IMG/VR virus record: IMGVR_UViG_3300047335_000024
Location: 1 to 52,336 of that record
From: a virus
DNA: 52,336 bases
Reading direction: 5' to 3' (one strand)
Shown here piece after piece: positions 39,280 to 46,994 of this stretch. The notes under the pieces are model-generated. The model made no database searches. It saw nothing but the letters and a program-made list of their open reading frames with translations, and had not been told where the DNA came from. The translations under genes were made by a program, and so were the position numbers. Each line of letters starts with the position of its first letter. Within the stretch, counting starts at the first letter, position 1.

Positions 39280-40121
39280 GTTTGGGCCAAACAAAACGCA
39301 TCCAAAATAGCACGGCCGATCAATTCGGGTATTTGCGGCACTACGGCGTTTCCGTAGGCGGCAATTTCGCCCAAGCGGGGGGAAAGCCCATCATTCGCGC
39401 GTAGACGGCGAAAATTGCTCTCCGGCGCATTCCGAGAGCGACGAGCGCGGTAGACGGCCCAGACACGCTTGTAGGTTTCCGCCAGACCTTCATCATTGAT
39501 GCGGCCGCAAAGCAAAACTCCATCGCGCATCCCTTGCGCGGGGTAGGCAATAATCCATACGCGGTCCCGTGCGTGCGGTGCGCCAACGGCGGAAGCTGGT
39601 ATGCAATGCCACTCCGCATCATACCCGAGCGCGGCCAAGTCCCCGAGAACTCTTGAAAACCATGTCCCCCTTTCTCCAGCAAGCAAGTTTGCGACGTTCT
39701 CCACGAGAACGTATTTGGGTCGAATTTCGCCAATAAGGCGCGCAATCTCTCCCCATAGGCCGCTTCGTTCAGCTTCAATGCCGCCCTTCTTTCCCGCCGA
39801 TGAAACGTCAACGCAGGGGAACCCTCCGCAGATGACATCCACGGAAATTCCGTCTGTAGAGAGGCGTTCGCCCGTGAGGGTTCGCACGTCGTCATAGCAA
39901 GGGACGCTGGGCCAGTGCTTGGCGAGGACCCGCCTACAGAACGGCTTGATTTCGCAGAATGCGACCGTCTCAAACCCGCCGGTTCTTTCGAGCCCAAGGC
40001 TAAAACCTCCAATGCCGGAAAAAAGATCGAGGACTTTAAATTTGCCTCCTCGACCGCATGCACTATGCGCCTGAAGATTTGGGCCTCCGCTAAAAAGATC
40101 CAAGACCTTGGGTGTCGTCAC
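39276..40121 (-). CDS. C5-cytosine DNA methyltransferase
   Basis: 281 residues from a GTG at 40121 that overlaps the previous stop; an ORF start at 40214 lies inside that gene. It has motif I VLDLFSGIGGFSLGLE (30-45), motif IV GGFPCVDVSSAG with the catalytic C103, motif VI LVENVANLL (E141), motif VIII ARDRVWI, and a final motif X-like AAYGNAVVPQIPELI. No restriction partner is adjacent, so protection from host restriction or self-marking is likely. The first residues carry an extra VLDLFSG (6-12) before motif I. Confidence 0.9.
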   Translation of the reverse strand: MTTPKVLDLFSGGPNLQAHSACGRGGKFKVLDLFSGIGGFSLGLERTGGFETVAFCEIKPFCRRVLAKHWPSVPCYDDVRTLTGERLSTDGISVDVICGGFPCVDVSSAGKKGGIEAERSGLWGEIARLIGEIRPKYVLVENVANLLAGERGTWFSRVLGDLAALGYDAEWHCIPASAVGAPHARDRVWIIAYPAQGMRDGVLLCGRINDEGLAETYKRVWAVYRARRSRNAPESNFRRLRANDGLSPRLGEIAAYGNAVVPQIPELIGRAILDAFCLAQT

Positions 40122-40390
40122 CACTCCACCCCCGGCGTAGACCGCCGCACCGTATCCGTCGAGCAGTCCAGCAACCGCGCTACGGTCGCCAGATGAAAGC
40201 CGTTCTGCCGCCACAGACGCGCCCGCATGATCTCCACATTGGTCAGGCTCGGGCGATCGTCAAAATATCTCGGGTGGGAATCGGCCATGCGGCGTTGCGC
40301 ATCTCGCGCGCTCTCAGCGCTTGCCACGCAGGCGGCGGCGAAATCTCCGGCGTCAACCCCGCGCAGGTTTCTGGTCCATGCGTCCATCAT
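40118..40390 (-). CDS. Small protein with C-terminal HTH-like segment
   Basis: 90 residues. I chose the ATG at 40390, which overlaps the stop of the newly seen 42-aa frame (ATGA), over the ATG at 40435. The C-terminal half (NVEIMRARLWRQNGFHLATV, then ARLLDCSTDTVRRSTPG) looks like a helix-turn-helix. It is coupled to the methyltransferase by GTGA and may control it. Confidence 0.55.
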   Translation of the reverse strand: MMDAWTRNLRGVDAGDFAAACVASAESARDAQRRMADSHPRYFDDRPSLTNVEIMRARLWRQNGFHLATVARLLDCSTDTVRRSTPGVEW

Positions 40391-40515
40391 ATCGTCATCA
40401 ACTCGCGCAAGTAAGCGACAACCGAATCCCACCATGGCATTGTCGGACCAGTACGCAGCCCGCGCCGTGCGCGCTCGGCCTGGATAGCCGTGAGGTCAAG
40501 GGCGCCGACGTTCAC
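40387..40515 (-). CDS. Small hypothetical protein (42 aa)
   Basis: A 42-codon frame from a GTG at 40515 in a GTGA overlap with the HNH gene, ending in an ATGA overlap with the gene at 40390. The product begins MNVGALDLTAIQAERARRGL and ends with a helical VVAYLRELMTI. It fills exactly the gap between its neighbours, which is the main support. Confidence 0.5.
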   Translation of the reverse strand: MNVGALDLTAIQAERARRGLRTGPTMPWWDSVVAYLRELMTI

Positions 40516-40850
40516 GAAAACAACTCCGCGTTGCCAAGTTTGGCGCGTCTGGTCGCCGACGCGTTCCGCGCGTGGTGCGCGGCGTCATAGGTAAGATGGC
40601 ATCTTTGACACATTGCCCGCAGATTCGGCCGATCGCCCGGCTCGCCATTGTTTTCTGGCGCGTGGTCAAGATGCGCCGTGGTCAACACAACACGTGACCC
40701 GGTGATCGGGTGCGGCTCACCGTTCGCGGCACGGCAGTTTGGGTACTTGGGCGACCCCTCGCATCTGTTACCGGCACGCTCTCGCACCTCGCGCGAGATG
40801 GCCTTCCAGTCTTTCGGGTATCGCGCTTTTTCTGACGGTCGAATAGGCAT
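40512..40850 (-). CDS. HNH endonuclease
   Basis: 112 residues with the HNH pattern TAHLDHAPENNGEPGDRPNL, then RAMCQRCHLTYD, and a zinc-binding arrangement of cysteines (RCEGSP, NCRAA, CQRC). No scaffold for site-specific homing is visible, so it could be a free-standing homing nuclease or an accessory nuclease for packaging or defence. It is encoded in the methyltransferase operon; pairing of a nuclease and a methyltransferase may be coincidental. Confidence 0.85.
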   Translation of the reverse strand: MPIRPSEKARYPKDWKAISREVRERAGNRCEGSPKYPNCRAANGEPHPITGSRVVLTTAHLDHAPENNGEPGDRPNLRAMCQRCHLTYDAAHHARNASATRRAKLGNAELFS

Positions 40851-40851
40851 A

Positions 40852-41022
40852 TCACCGCCCCTTTCCCGCCCTGCGAACCTTGACGGTCCCCTTCCCGGTC
40901 AACGTCGGCATCGAGATTTTGCGCGTGATCCGCAGGCGCTCGTTGTGCCGCGCGATCTCGTCGTCGGTTTGCGGGCGGTCGGGGACGGGGTCGCCGAGAA
41001 GGCGGCTGGTGACGTTGGTCAT
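40852..41022 (-). CDS. Small basic protein (56 aa)
   Basis: 56 residues from the ATG at 41022, in an ATGA overlap with the gene before it. The N-terminal half is MTNVTSRLLGDPVPDRPQTD and the C-terminal half is basic (KISMPTLTGKGTVKVRRAGK). No family is recognised. Confidence 0.5.
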   Translation of the reverse strand: MTNVTSRLLGDPVPDRPQTDDEIARHNERLRITRKISMPTLTGKGTVKVRRAGKGR

Positions 41023-41189
41023 GCGCCAACCGGTGATCGTTGCGACTCTTCCGCCGCATCGTGCATCACCCGCCAAGCCTTGATACAGATCACCCCGATA
41101 TCCCCGCGCTCATGATCACCCTGGATCGCGGCACGGAGGAATGCGTCGAGAGCATCCCGCATCGGCTCGTTCGGCTCGCGGGGGATCAT
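41019..41189 (-). CDS. Small hypothetical protein (56 aa)
   Basis: A 56-codon frame starting in an ATGA overlap with the upstream gene and ending in an ATGA overlap with the downstream one. The product begins MIPREPNEPMRDALDAFLRA and contains VICIKAWRVMHDAAEE. It is helical by eye. Coupling at both ends makes it a likely gene. Confidence 0.55.
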   Translation of the reverse strand: MIPREPNEPMRDALDAFLRAAIQGDHERGDIGVICIKAWRVMHDAAEESQRSPVGA

Positions 41190-41584
41190 GAGCGCGGCCC
41201 TTCAATCATCAATCGGTCCGGCATCGCCCCGATCTTATAGGCCCTCGCCATTTGCGGACCTACCCATTCCCCGACGGTTTCGCCATTCGGCATTACCATG
41301 TCGGCCAAGAAAGCGTTTTCAACCGCCTCGACACCGGCGCTGACACCGACGAGCTTGGCCTTGATCACCATAGCCAACGCGCGCCACTTTTCGGCGGCTC
41401 GCGTCGGAATATCGGGCACGTCAATCGATATTCGGTAATGCGTGCCGTTCAGGCGAAAGGCAATCGCCGCGCGCGGCGGATCGCTTGCATAACCAAACGC
41501 ATCAGCCCCATATTTTGCCAGATCACGCTCAATTTCGGCACGAGAAGATGCGGGCGTGACCTTGGTGTTTTTGGCGTAGGTCAT
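41186..41584 (-). CDS. Conserved phage protein of unknown function
   Basis: 132 residues. The pattern MTYAKNTKVTPASSRAEIER, KYGADAFGYAS, a beta block (AIAFRLNGTHYRISIDVPD), KWRALAMVIKAKLVGV and LADMVMPNGETVGEWV matches a small protein I have seen in many phages and prophages, with no established role. It lies between the HTH gene and the small genes of the methyltransferase operon. Confidence 0.7.
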   Translation of the reverse strand: MTYAKNTKVTPASSRAEIERDLAKYGADAFGYASDPPRAAIAFRLNGTHYRISIDVPDIPTRAAEKWRALAMVIKAKLVGVSAGVEAVENAFLADMVMPNGETVGEWVGPQMARAYKIGAMPDRLMIEGPRS

Positions 41585-41856
41585 GCCAACCGCCGCAATT
41601 CATCCGCGCGCTGCGCAATGAGCGCGTCGAGCGCAAGATTGATTTTGACCCATTGGTCCATGCTCGGGCTGACATGCCCTCGACGATATCGGGACAGGTT
41701 GGCTTTTTGGATTCCCGTGGCGCGGGATATGTCAGCGTAGCTGATGCGGGCCGCACGTCGACGCTCATCGAACCGAGCCAACTGATCAATGAATGGTTCC
41801 ATACGGCGCACAATCTCATAGTCGTTTTCTTGCGTCAAGCGTTGTCTTTTGTGCAA
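41581..41856 (-). CDS. HTH transcriptional regulator
   Basis: 91 residues from a TTG at 41856; an internal ATG at MEPFIDQL is possible, and the ribosome site is unclear for both. Residues 38-70 are an XRE-type helix-turn-helix (ISYADISRATGIQKANLSRY). It is divergent from the strong early promoter at 41864-41910, so it may repress that promoter and its own. Confidence 0.7.
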   Translation of the reverse strand: MHKRQRLTQENDYEIVRRMEPFIDQLARFDERRRAARISYADISRATGIQKANLSRYRRGHVSPSMDQWVKINLALDALIAQRADELRRLA

Positions 41857-41863
41857 TTCGCTG

Positions 41864-41910
41864 TTGACACGCTCGCGGGTCGGCGTATGGTCTCGTCATC
41901 AACACGGAGA
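41864..41910 (+). promoter_or_regulatory. Early promoter with GTCATC element for the replication block
   Basis: TTGACA (41864-41869), 16 bases, TATGGT (41886-41891), three bases, then GTCATCAACACGGAGA (41895-41910), which carries the ribosome site of the gene at 41918. It is the best match to a sigma-70-type promoter in the window and stands at the head of the plus-strand replication/recombination genes to 48710. Confidence 0.8.
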
Positions 41911-41917
41911 CACCGAC

Positions 41918-42121
41918 ATGCAAACCGACTTCTATTGCAGCGACATGGACGCCATTCTCGACGGCGCCCCGATTACGCCGACCGCTGAATTTGCCGCGGG
42001 CGTGTATTTGGCCACCGCCCGTCACCAAGAAAGCAAGTTCTCATTCTCCAAACAGTACATGTTTCAGGGAGAAAGCCACATCGCGGCCATGCGCACCATC
42101 GCGCTGGAATCTAACCCCTAG
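41918..42121 (+). CDS. Small early protein (67 aa)
   Basis: 67 residues, first gene after the promoter at 41864. It begins MQTDFYCSDMDAILDGAPIT and has a C-terminal part with SKFSFSKQYMFQGESHIAAM. No family is recognised. The strong promoter and ribosome site suggest high early expression. Confidence 0.65.
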   Translation: MQTDFYCSDMDAILDGAPITPTAEFAAGVYLATARHQESKFSFSKQYMFQGESHIAAMRTIALESNP

Positions 42122-42222
42122 CAGCAAAGGAGGCCACCCATCGGGCGCCAAACGCCCCCAAGCCCGGAGATGTCCCCCGCATCGGCCGGGCTGAAGGCGT
42201 GAAGGACAACGGAGAAACCCAA

Positions 42223-43290
42223 GTGATCGCCAAGAAATACGAACTCGTCGAAACCGACACCGTGAAATCATGGGACGGTCGGACGCTCTATCGCATTCGC
42301 GCACTGGTCGCCATCGCCGCAATCGGCGTGTCGATTGGCGATCTCGGCGGCTACGTTGAGAACGAAGATTCCCTTTCGCAGGTCTCCGGCAACGCGTGGG
42401 TCTCCGGCGACGCGTGGGTCTCCGGCAACGCGCGGGTCTACGGCGACGCGTGGGTCTCCGGCAACGCGTGGGTCTCCGGCGACGCGTGGGTCTACGGCAA
42501 CGCGCGGGTCTACGGCGACGCGTGGGTCTCCGGCAACGCGTGGGTCTCCGGCGACGCGTGGGTCTCCGGCTACGCGCGGGTCTACGGCGACGCGTGGGTC
42601 TCCGGCAACGCGTGGGTCTCCGGCGACGCGTGGGTCTACGGCAACGCGCGGGTCTACGGCGACGCGTGGGTCTCCGGCAACGCGTGGGTCTCCGGCGACG
42701 CGTGGGTCTACGGCAACGCGCGGGTCTACGGCGACGCGCAGGTCTCCGGCAACGCGTGGGTCTCCGGCGACGCGTGGGTCTCCGGCAACGCGCGGGTCTA
42801 CGGCGACGCGTGGGTCTCCGGCGACGCGTGGGTCTCCGGCAACGCGCAGGTCTCCGGCGACGCGTGGGTCTCCGGCAACGCGCGGGTCTCCGGCAACGCG
42901 TGGGTCTCCGGCAACGCGCGGGTCTACGGCGACGCGCAGGTCTCCGGCAACGCGCAGGTCTCCGGCAACGCGTGGGTCTCCGGCAACGCGCAGGTCTCCG
43001 GCAACGCGTGGGTCTCCGGCAACGCGCGGGTCTACGGCGACGCGCGGGTCTACGGCGACGCGCGGGTCTCCGGCTTCTTCCCTTACGCGCACCGCTCCGA
43101 TGGCCACACGTTCGTGCTCGTGCCGACCAAAGAAGACGGTTCCGAATCGGTCGTGATCGCCGGTTGCCAATACCGCACGCTGGTCAGCTATCGGGCGCAT
43201 ACGGATGATTATCACAATGAGGCCAAGAAGGCCGAAACCCTGCTGATTCTCGATTTTCTCGAAGCTCAAGCATCAAGAAAGATCTGGTAG
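42223..43290 (+). CDS. Hexapeptide-repeat (left-handed beta-helix) phage protein with cap domain
   Basis: 355 residues from the GTG at 42223 (GGAGA eight bases upstream); a GTG at 42199 is possible. Residues 1-54 hold KYELVETDTVKSWDGRTLYR and GDLGGYVENEDSL, an N-terminus I know from widespread phage beta-helix proteins. Then come 38 tandem hexapeptides G(N/D)A(W/R/Q)V(S/Y), the hallmark of a left-handed parallel beta-helix. The C-terminal 70 residues (DGHTFVLVPTKEDGSESVVI, AGCQYRTLV, KAETLLILDFLEA) resemble the cap of the pentapeptide protein at 662-1309. The role is unknown; such proteins may bind DNA, nucleotides or other proteins. Confidence 0.85.
   Translation: MIAKKYELVETDTVKSWDGRTLYRIRALVAIAAIGVSIGDLGGYVENEDSLSQVSGNAWVSGDAWVSGNARVYGDAWVSGNAWVSGDAWVYGNARVYGDAWVSGNAWVSGDAWVSGYARVYGDAWVSGNAWVSGDAWVYGNARVYGDAWVSGNAWVSGDAWVYGNARVYGDAQVSGNAWVSGDAWVSGNARVYGDAWVSGDAWVSGNAQVSGDAWVSGNARVSGNAWVSGNARVYGDAQVSGNAQVSGNAWVSGNAQVSGNAWVSGNARVYGDARVYGDARVSGFFPYAHRSDGHTFVLVPTKEDGSESVVIAGCQYRTLVSYRAHTDDYHNEAKKAETLLILDFLEAQASRKIW
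42388..43071 (+). repeat. 38 x 18-bp coding tandem repeat
   Basis: Exactly 38 units of 18 bases (684 bp), of the type GGC(A/G)ACGCG(T/C)GGGTCTCC and its variants. Unit differences alternate in blocks, for example YGNARVYGDAWVSGNAWVSG recurring several times, which shows growth by duplication of multi-unit blocks. The number of units may be mis-assembled. It encodes the beta-helix, not CRISPR. Confidence 0.95.
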
Positions 43291-43422
43291 ATGACCCTCG
43301 ACGACGCCAAATCCACCCTACACGACGCATTGGCCGCGCTGGCAATGCTCGACGCGCTTGCGGTCTACATGGCCCCGGAAGCGGTGGCCGTGGTGCGGGC
43401 GAACTTGGAGGCGTTACGATGA
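43291..43422 (+). CDS. Small helical protein (43 aa)
   Basis: A 43-codon frame starting directly after the previous stop (TAGATG) and ending in an ATGA overlap with the clamp-like gene. The product MTLDDAKSTLHDALAALAML and what follows is one long leucine/alanine-rich helix pair. The function is unknown; coupling suggests a partner of the clamp-like protein. Confidence 0.5.
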   Translation: MTLDDAKSTLHDALAALAMLDALAVYMAPEAVAVVRANLEALR

Positions 43423-44147
43423 GCGATTTTCAATGCCGCCTGTCCGCCGACTTACTTCGCCGCGTAGCGATGATCACGTCTGACGAGAGCGCCCGCTATT
43501 ACCTGAACGGCGTCCACGTCGAGGCGCACCCTGACGGCGGCGCGATCCTCGTCGCCACGGACGGCCGCAAGATGGTTTGCCTTCACGACGCCGACGCCAT
43601 GGTGGTCAACGGCCCCGCGATCATCTCGCTTTCGGCCCCAATGCGTCGCCCGAAGTCCAAGCGCAAAGCCGAAGCGGATTGCGATGACTGGTACGTCTGC
43701 AAAAACGGCAGAGCGGCCATCGTGCGCCTGAACCGCAAGCGTCCCGGTGAATGGCCGTGGGACCCCGTTACATTTCCAGGTCGGGAAGTAATCGCCTACC
43801 AGTGGGACGGCACGCTGATTGACGGCACATACCCCGATTGGCGGAACGTGCTGCGCGGCCTCAGCCCAAATGAGGCGCTTCCGATCGCATGTTTCAATCC
43901 CGCCCTTTTAGGTCCCCTCGCCGCCTCCCTGATCGGCTCCGATAAGATCGCGGCCAAGGGTGTTCGCTTGGTAGCGACCGGCGGCGATAATCATCCGGTC
44001 CTCGTGTTTCACCGCACGGCCCCCGGCTTCGGCGTCATCATGCCGATCCGAGACGAGCCGGTAAAATGCGTGCTGCCGGCGTGGTTGAAGACGGCCCCCG
44101 ACATCGACGCGGAGTTGGCGCAACGGGATTTGGAGGGTGGGATATGA
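43419..44147 (+). CDS. DNA polymerase III beta (sliding clamp)-like protein
   Basis: 242 residues. The segment RYYLNGVHVEAHPDGGAILV, then ATDGRKMVCLHD, is the characteristic clamp-domain motif, and a second block VRLVATGGDNHPVLVFHRTA fits another. Its length is about two thirds of a bacterial clamp. It would increase processivity of the host or phage polymerase. It precedes the nuclease and ATPase genes with 4-base overlaps. No phage DNA polymerase was seen in the window. Confidence 0.7.
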   Translation: MSDFQCRLSADLLRRVAMITSDESARYYLNGVHVEAHPDGGAILVATDGRKMVCLHDADAMVVNGPAIISLSAPMRRPKSKRKAEADCDDWYVCKNGRAAIVRLNRKRPGEWPWDPVTFPGREVIAYQWDGTLIDGTYPDWRNVLRGLSPNEALPIACFNPALLGPLAASLIGSDKIAAKGVRLVATGGDNHPVLVFHRTAPGFGVIMPIRDEPVKCVLPAWLKTAPDIDAELAQRDLEGGI

Positions 44148-45031
44148 CCCCAGGCTTTCACCCCGAAATTGAGGCGCGCGAGTATTTCTCCGAGTGCTGC
44201 CCCGAGCCCGCGCTAACGTCATCCACGATCAAGACACTTCTTTACCGCACGGCGGCGGAAGCGGCCTATGAGCATCCCGGCATCACGCCAGATAGCCCAG
44301 CCGCCACCAGCAGCGCGGTCAAGCGGTTCGGCGACGTGGCGCATCAGCTCGCGCTTGGCAAGGGGCGCGGATTCGCCGTCGGCGAGTACGACGCATGGGC
44401 ATCCAAGGAGGCCAAGGCATTCAAGGCCGAGGCGGAAGCGGCCGGTCTGACACCAATCAAGCGCAAGGATTTCGACGCCGCGAAAGTGTCGGCCGCGATC
44501 ATGAAGGGGCAGATAGAGCGAACGCTCACAATCTTGGGCGGCGGCAGGTTGCCAATCTACCAGACCGAAATCGTCTTCACGTGGCAAGAGCATACTTCTC
44601 GCGGCTTGATCTGGTGTCGCGGAATGGCGGACGTCTGGTGCGAAGAGTTGGGCGTCATCCTCGATCCGAAATTCACCAAGGTTCTTTCCGACGGCGCGTG
44701 GGAAAATCACGCCGTCAAAATGGGATGGGACATCCAGGACGTCTGGTATCGGCGCGGCATCGAGGCGATTTTGCCTGAGCGTGCGGGCCGCATTCGCTTT
44801 ATCAACCCCCTGGTCTATCCGGCCGCGCCATTCGTCGGCCGTATCCGCGAGGCCGACGAAGCCACCACACACAGTCTACGCCCGATGATTAACGACACCA
44901 TCGAGCATTTTGCCGCCTGCCTCTACGGCAATTTCTGGCCCGGTTATTCGGACCTGATCGAACCGTGGAGCGCGCGAAACTACACCTTGGCCGAACGCAT
45001 GGCGAAAGCCGCAGACGAGGATTTAGAATAG
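44144..45031 (+). CDS. PD-(D/E)XK exonuclease-like protein
   Basis: 295 residues from the ATG at 44144, overlapping the clamp-like stop. It shows the RecE/RecB-type PD-(D/E)XK nuclease layout: a histidine in FGDVAHQLALG (H67), GMADVWCEELGVILDPKFTK with D163 and D174-x-K176, and a helical C-terminus with MINDTIEHFAACLYG. Such nucleases make single-stranded ends for phage recombination. The next gene encodes a RecA-like ATPase, together forming a recombination module. Confidence 0.75.
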   Translation: MTPGFHPEIEAREYFSECCPEPALTSSTIKTLLYRTAAEAAYEHPGITPDSPAATSSAVKRFGDVAHQLALGKGRGFAVGEYDAWASKEAKAFKAEAEAAGLTPIKRKDFDAAKVSAAIMKGQIERTLTILGGGRLPIYQTEIVFTWQEHTSRGLIWCRGMADVWCEELGVILDPKFTKVLSDGAWENHAVKMGWDIQDVWYRRGIEAILPERAGRIRFINPLVYPAAPFVGRIREADEATTHSLRPMINDTIEHFAACLYGNFWPGYSDLIEPWSARNYTLAERMAKAADEDLE

Positions 45032-46117
45032 ATGCCCCGCGACTTTCAAACCCTGGACGCCGCCGAAGCGTTCGCCGCCAATGGCGCACCCCTCATGCTC
45101 GGGATGGTCGGTCCATCGGGGAGCGGCAAGACCTACAGCGCCCTCCGGGTCGCCACCGGCATTCAAAAGGTGAGCGGCGGCGACATCTTCGTGGTGGATA
45201 CCGAGCAGCGCCGGTCTCTACATTACGCCAGCCAATTTCGGTTCAAGCATGTCGATTTCCAGCCACCCTACGGTTCGCTTGATTACCTTGAAGCCCTTCG
45301 ATATTGCAAAAAACAGGGTGCTGGCGTGTTGATCGTCGATAGTTGTTCCCACGAACACACCGGCCCCGGTGGCTTGCTTGAGCAGCACGAAGCCGAGGTC
45401 GACCGCATGGCCGGAAACGACTATGCCAAGCGCGACCGCGTGAGCATCGGCGCTTGGGCAAAACCGAAAGCCGGACAGCGCAAGCTCATCACGGCGATCA
45501 CGACCGAACTCGCCATGCCGGTGATTTTCTGTTTCCGCGCCAAGACCGGAACAAAACCGGCCCCGAAGGGCGCGAGCGACCGCAGCCCAATTGAGATGGG
45601 CTATTCGACCATCGGCGATGACGCATGGCTGTTCGAAATGGCCGTCAATTTTCTGTTTCTCCCGTCAAGCGACGGCGTGCCGACCTGGCAATCTAATTTT
45701 CCCGGCGAGCGCATGGCGATCAAATGCCCGGCGCAACATCGGTGGCTCTATGACATCAAGGGGCCGGTGAATGAAGATGTCGGCCGTCGGCTGGCCGAAT
45801 GGGCGCGCGGATCAGGCGTCGTCACGAAAGCAGCCCAGGGAGAGCCCGAAAAGCCGCGCTTTGAGGCGGTTGATAGTGGCCCTCCCCACGACATCCCCGC
45901 CCTCCCCACCGACCCCGTCGCCTGGGCTGAAGCCGTCGACAAAGCCATCATGGCAGCAACCGATCCGGCATGGCTCAAGACTTGGTTCGTCGAGCGCATG
46001 TCCGACCCGCAATGGGGCGAACTGAAGGGGCTTGATGAGGCCAAGGCTAAGGGGCTGCACGCGCAAGAGGCCGCCATGCGGAAGGCGCTTACGGCCAAGC
46101 TGGCAGAGCCGAAATAA
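45032..46117 (+). CDS. RecA-like AAA ATPase (Sak4-type recombination protein candidate)
   Basis: 361 residues starting right after the nuclease stop. It has Walker A MVGPSGSGKTYSALR (27-34) and Walker B AGVLIVDSCSHEH (98-103), with a RecA-type core to about residue 250. The C-terminal 110 residues are helical (AEAVDKAIMAATDPAWLKTW, MSDPQWGELKGLDEAKAKG). This fits the phage nucleotide-binding proteins called Sak4 or AAA-ATPases that anneal or pair single strands. Its position after an exonuclease supports a recombination role. Confidence 0.75.
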   Translation: MPRDFQTLDAAEAFAANGAPLMLGMVGPSGSGKTYSALRVATGIQKVSGGDIFVVDTEQRRSLHYASQFRFKHVDFQPPYGSLDYLEALRYCKKQGAGVLIVDSCSHEHTGPGGLLEQHEAEVDRMAGNDYAKRDRVSIGAWAKPKAGQRKLITAITTELAMPVIFCFRAKTGTKPAPKGASDRSPIEMGYSTIGDDAWLFEMAVNFLFLPSSDGVPTWQSNFPGERMAIKCPAQHRWLYDIKGPVNEDVGRRLAEWARGSGVVTKAAQGEPEKPRFEAVDSGPPHDIPALPTDPVAWAEAVDKAIMAATDPAWLKTWFVERMSDPQWGELKGLDEAKAKGLHAQEAAMRKALTAKLAEPK

Positions 46118-46158
46118 TCAACCGGGCATCCCGCCCCTTTTGACCCAGGAGAACACAC

Positions 46159-46299
46159 ATGGATAATTTTGAGAGCGCGCTTGATAGACTTATTTCGGAA
46201 TGGAAGCGAAAGGGTTGCTCCCTTGAGGACATGATTTCAGACCTGGAGTGCGCGGCCGAGGGGCTACAAAGCGAAATTGACGAGCAAGAGGAGGGCTGA
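46159..46299 (+). CDS. Small acidic coiled-coil protein (46 aa)
   Basis: A 46-codon frame with the ribosome site CCAGGAGAACACAC before the ATG. The product MDNFESALDRLISEWKRKGC, then SLEDMISDLECAAEGLQSEI, is one long acidic helix suited to coiled-coil pairing. The ribosome site and good fit between its neighbours are the support. No family is recognised. Confidence 0.55.
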   Translation: MDNFESALDRLISEWKRKGCSLEDMISDLECAAEGLQSEIDEQEEG

Positions 46300-46302
46300 G
46301 AC

Positions 46303-46629
46303 ATGACCACCGATGCTGAAGTTGATGCCCCAGAATGGGCCATAGTTGAGATCATGGGCCATCGACAGCGCTCGGGTTTGTGCCAAGAGGTTGAGCGTTT
46401 CGGCGCGAAGTTTCTGCGCATCGACATTCCGACCGATGACGGCGACGTGACCGAGTATTACGGCGGCGCATCAATTTACGCGTACCGGCCTGCGAGCGAG
46501 GAGGTTGCGCGCGATGTAGCTTCGACGCTCTACGGTGTGCGCCCCGTCAAGCCAACGACCTACCAAATCGAACCGCCAAGATCGGAACCGCTTTTCGATC
46601 CGCTTGATGATGACGAACGCTTCTTTTGA
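46303..46629 (+). CDS. Conserved phage hypothetical protein
   Basis: 108 residues. The segment EWAIVEIMGHRQRSGLCQEV, ERFGAKFLRIDIPTDDGDVT and EYYGGASIYAYRPASEEVAR is familiar from small phage proteins sometimes called acetyltransferases without evidence. I see no acetyltransferase motif. A small alpha/beta fold is likely. Confidence 0.65.
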   Translation: MTTDAEVDAPEWAIVEIMGHRQRSGLCQEVERFGAKFLRIDIPTDDGDVTEYYGGASIYAYRPASEEVARDVASTLYGVRPVKPTTYQIEPPRSEPLFDPLDDDERFF

Positions 46630-46642
46630 CCCAGGAGAAGAG

Positions 46643-46948
46643 ATGACCAATCCCACCACCGACGAACCCACCACCGACCCAAAAGCCGCTCTGTCCGAAA
46701 TCGCGGACAAGATGCGAGCGTCGGGCGCTATCCCGGCCATTGAGCCGACATCCGAGCCCACCGACCCGATGCGCGCCGGCCTGGACCATCTGCGCAAAGA
46801 AGATCCGGACCTGATGAAGGCATGGTCCGCCAAACCACCGAAAGAGATCGGCGGCGAACTGATCCTCGTCTACCTCGACAGCGGCGAAAAGCGCATCATC
46901 CACCAACGCGCGAGCGGCAAGTTCACAGTCTTCGCTCCCGCCTCCTAA
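46643..46948 (+). CDS. Hypothetical protein (101 aa)
   Basis: 101 residues from the ATG at 46643, after CCAGGAGAAGAG, the same sort of site as at 46159. The N-terminus is Thr/Pro/Asp-rich and disordered-looking. The C-terminal half (KEIGGELILVYLDSGEKRII, HQRASGKFTVFAP) is a compact beta segment. No family is recognised. Confidence 0.55.
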   Translation: MTNPTTDEPTTDPKAALSEIADKMRASGAIPAIEPTSEPTDPMRAGLDHLRKEDPDLMKAWSAKPPKEIGGELILVYLDSGEKRIIHQRASGKFTVFAPAS

Positions 46949-46994
46949 TCCACGCGCCCTGGGCATGGCGTTAAACTGTCTGGAGACTTTCGAT

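Noticed and set aside
42388-43071. CRISPR-like array
   Set aside because: Units are contiguous 18-mers with no spacers, in frame in a gene. The 15-bp array at 791-1045 is likewise coding.
42268-43269. Repeat-containing frames opposite or out of frame with the hexapeptide protein
   Set aside because: They arise because the 18-bp units stay open in several frames; only the frame with N- and C-terminal domains is supported. The same holds for antisense frames over 791-1045.
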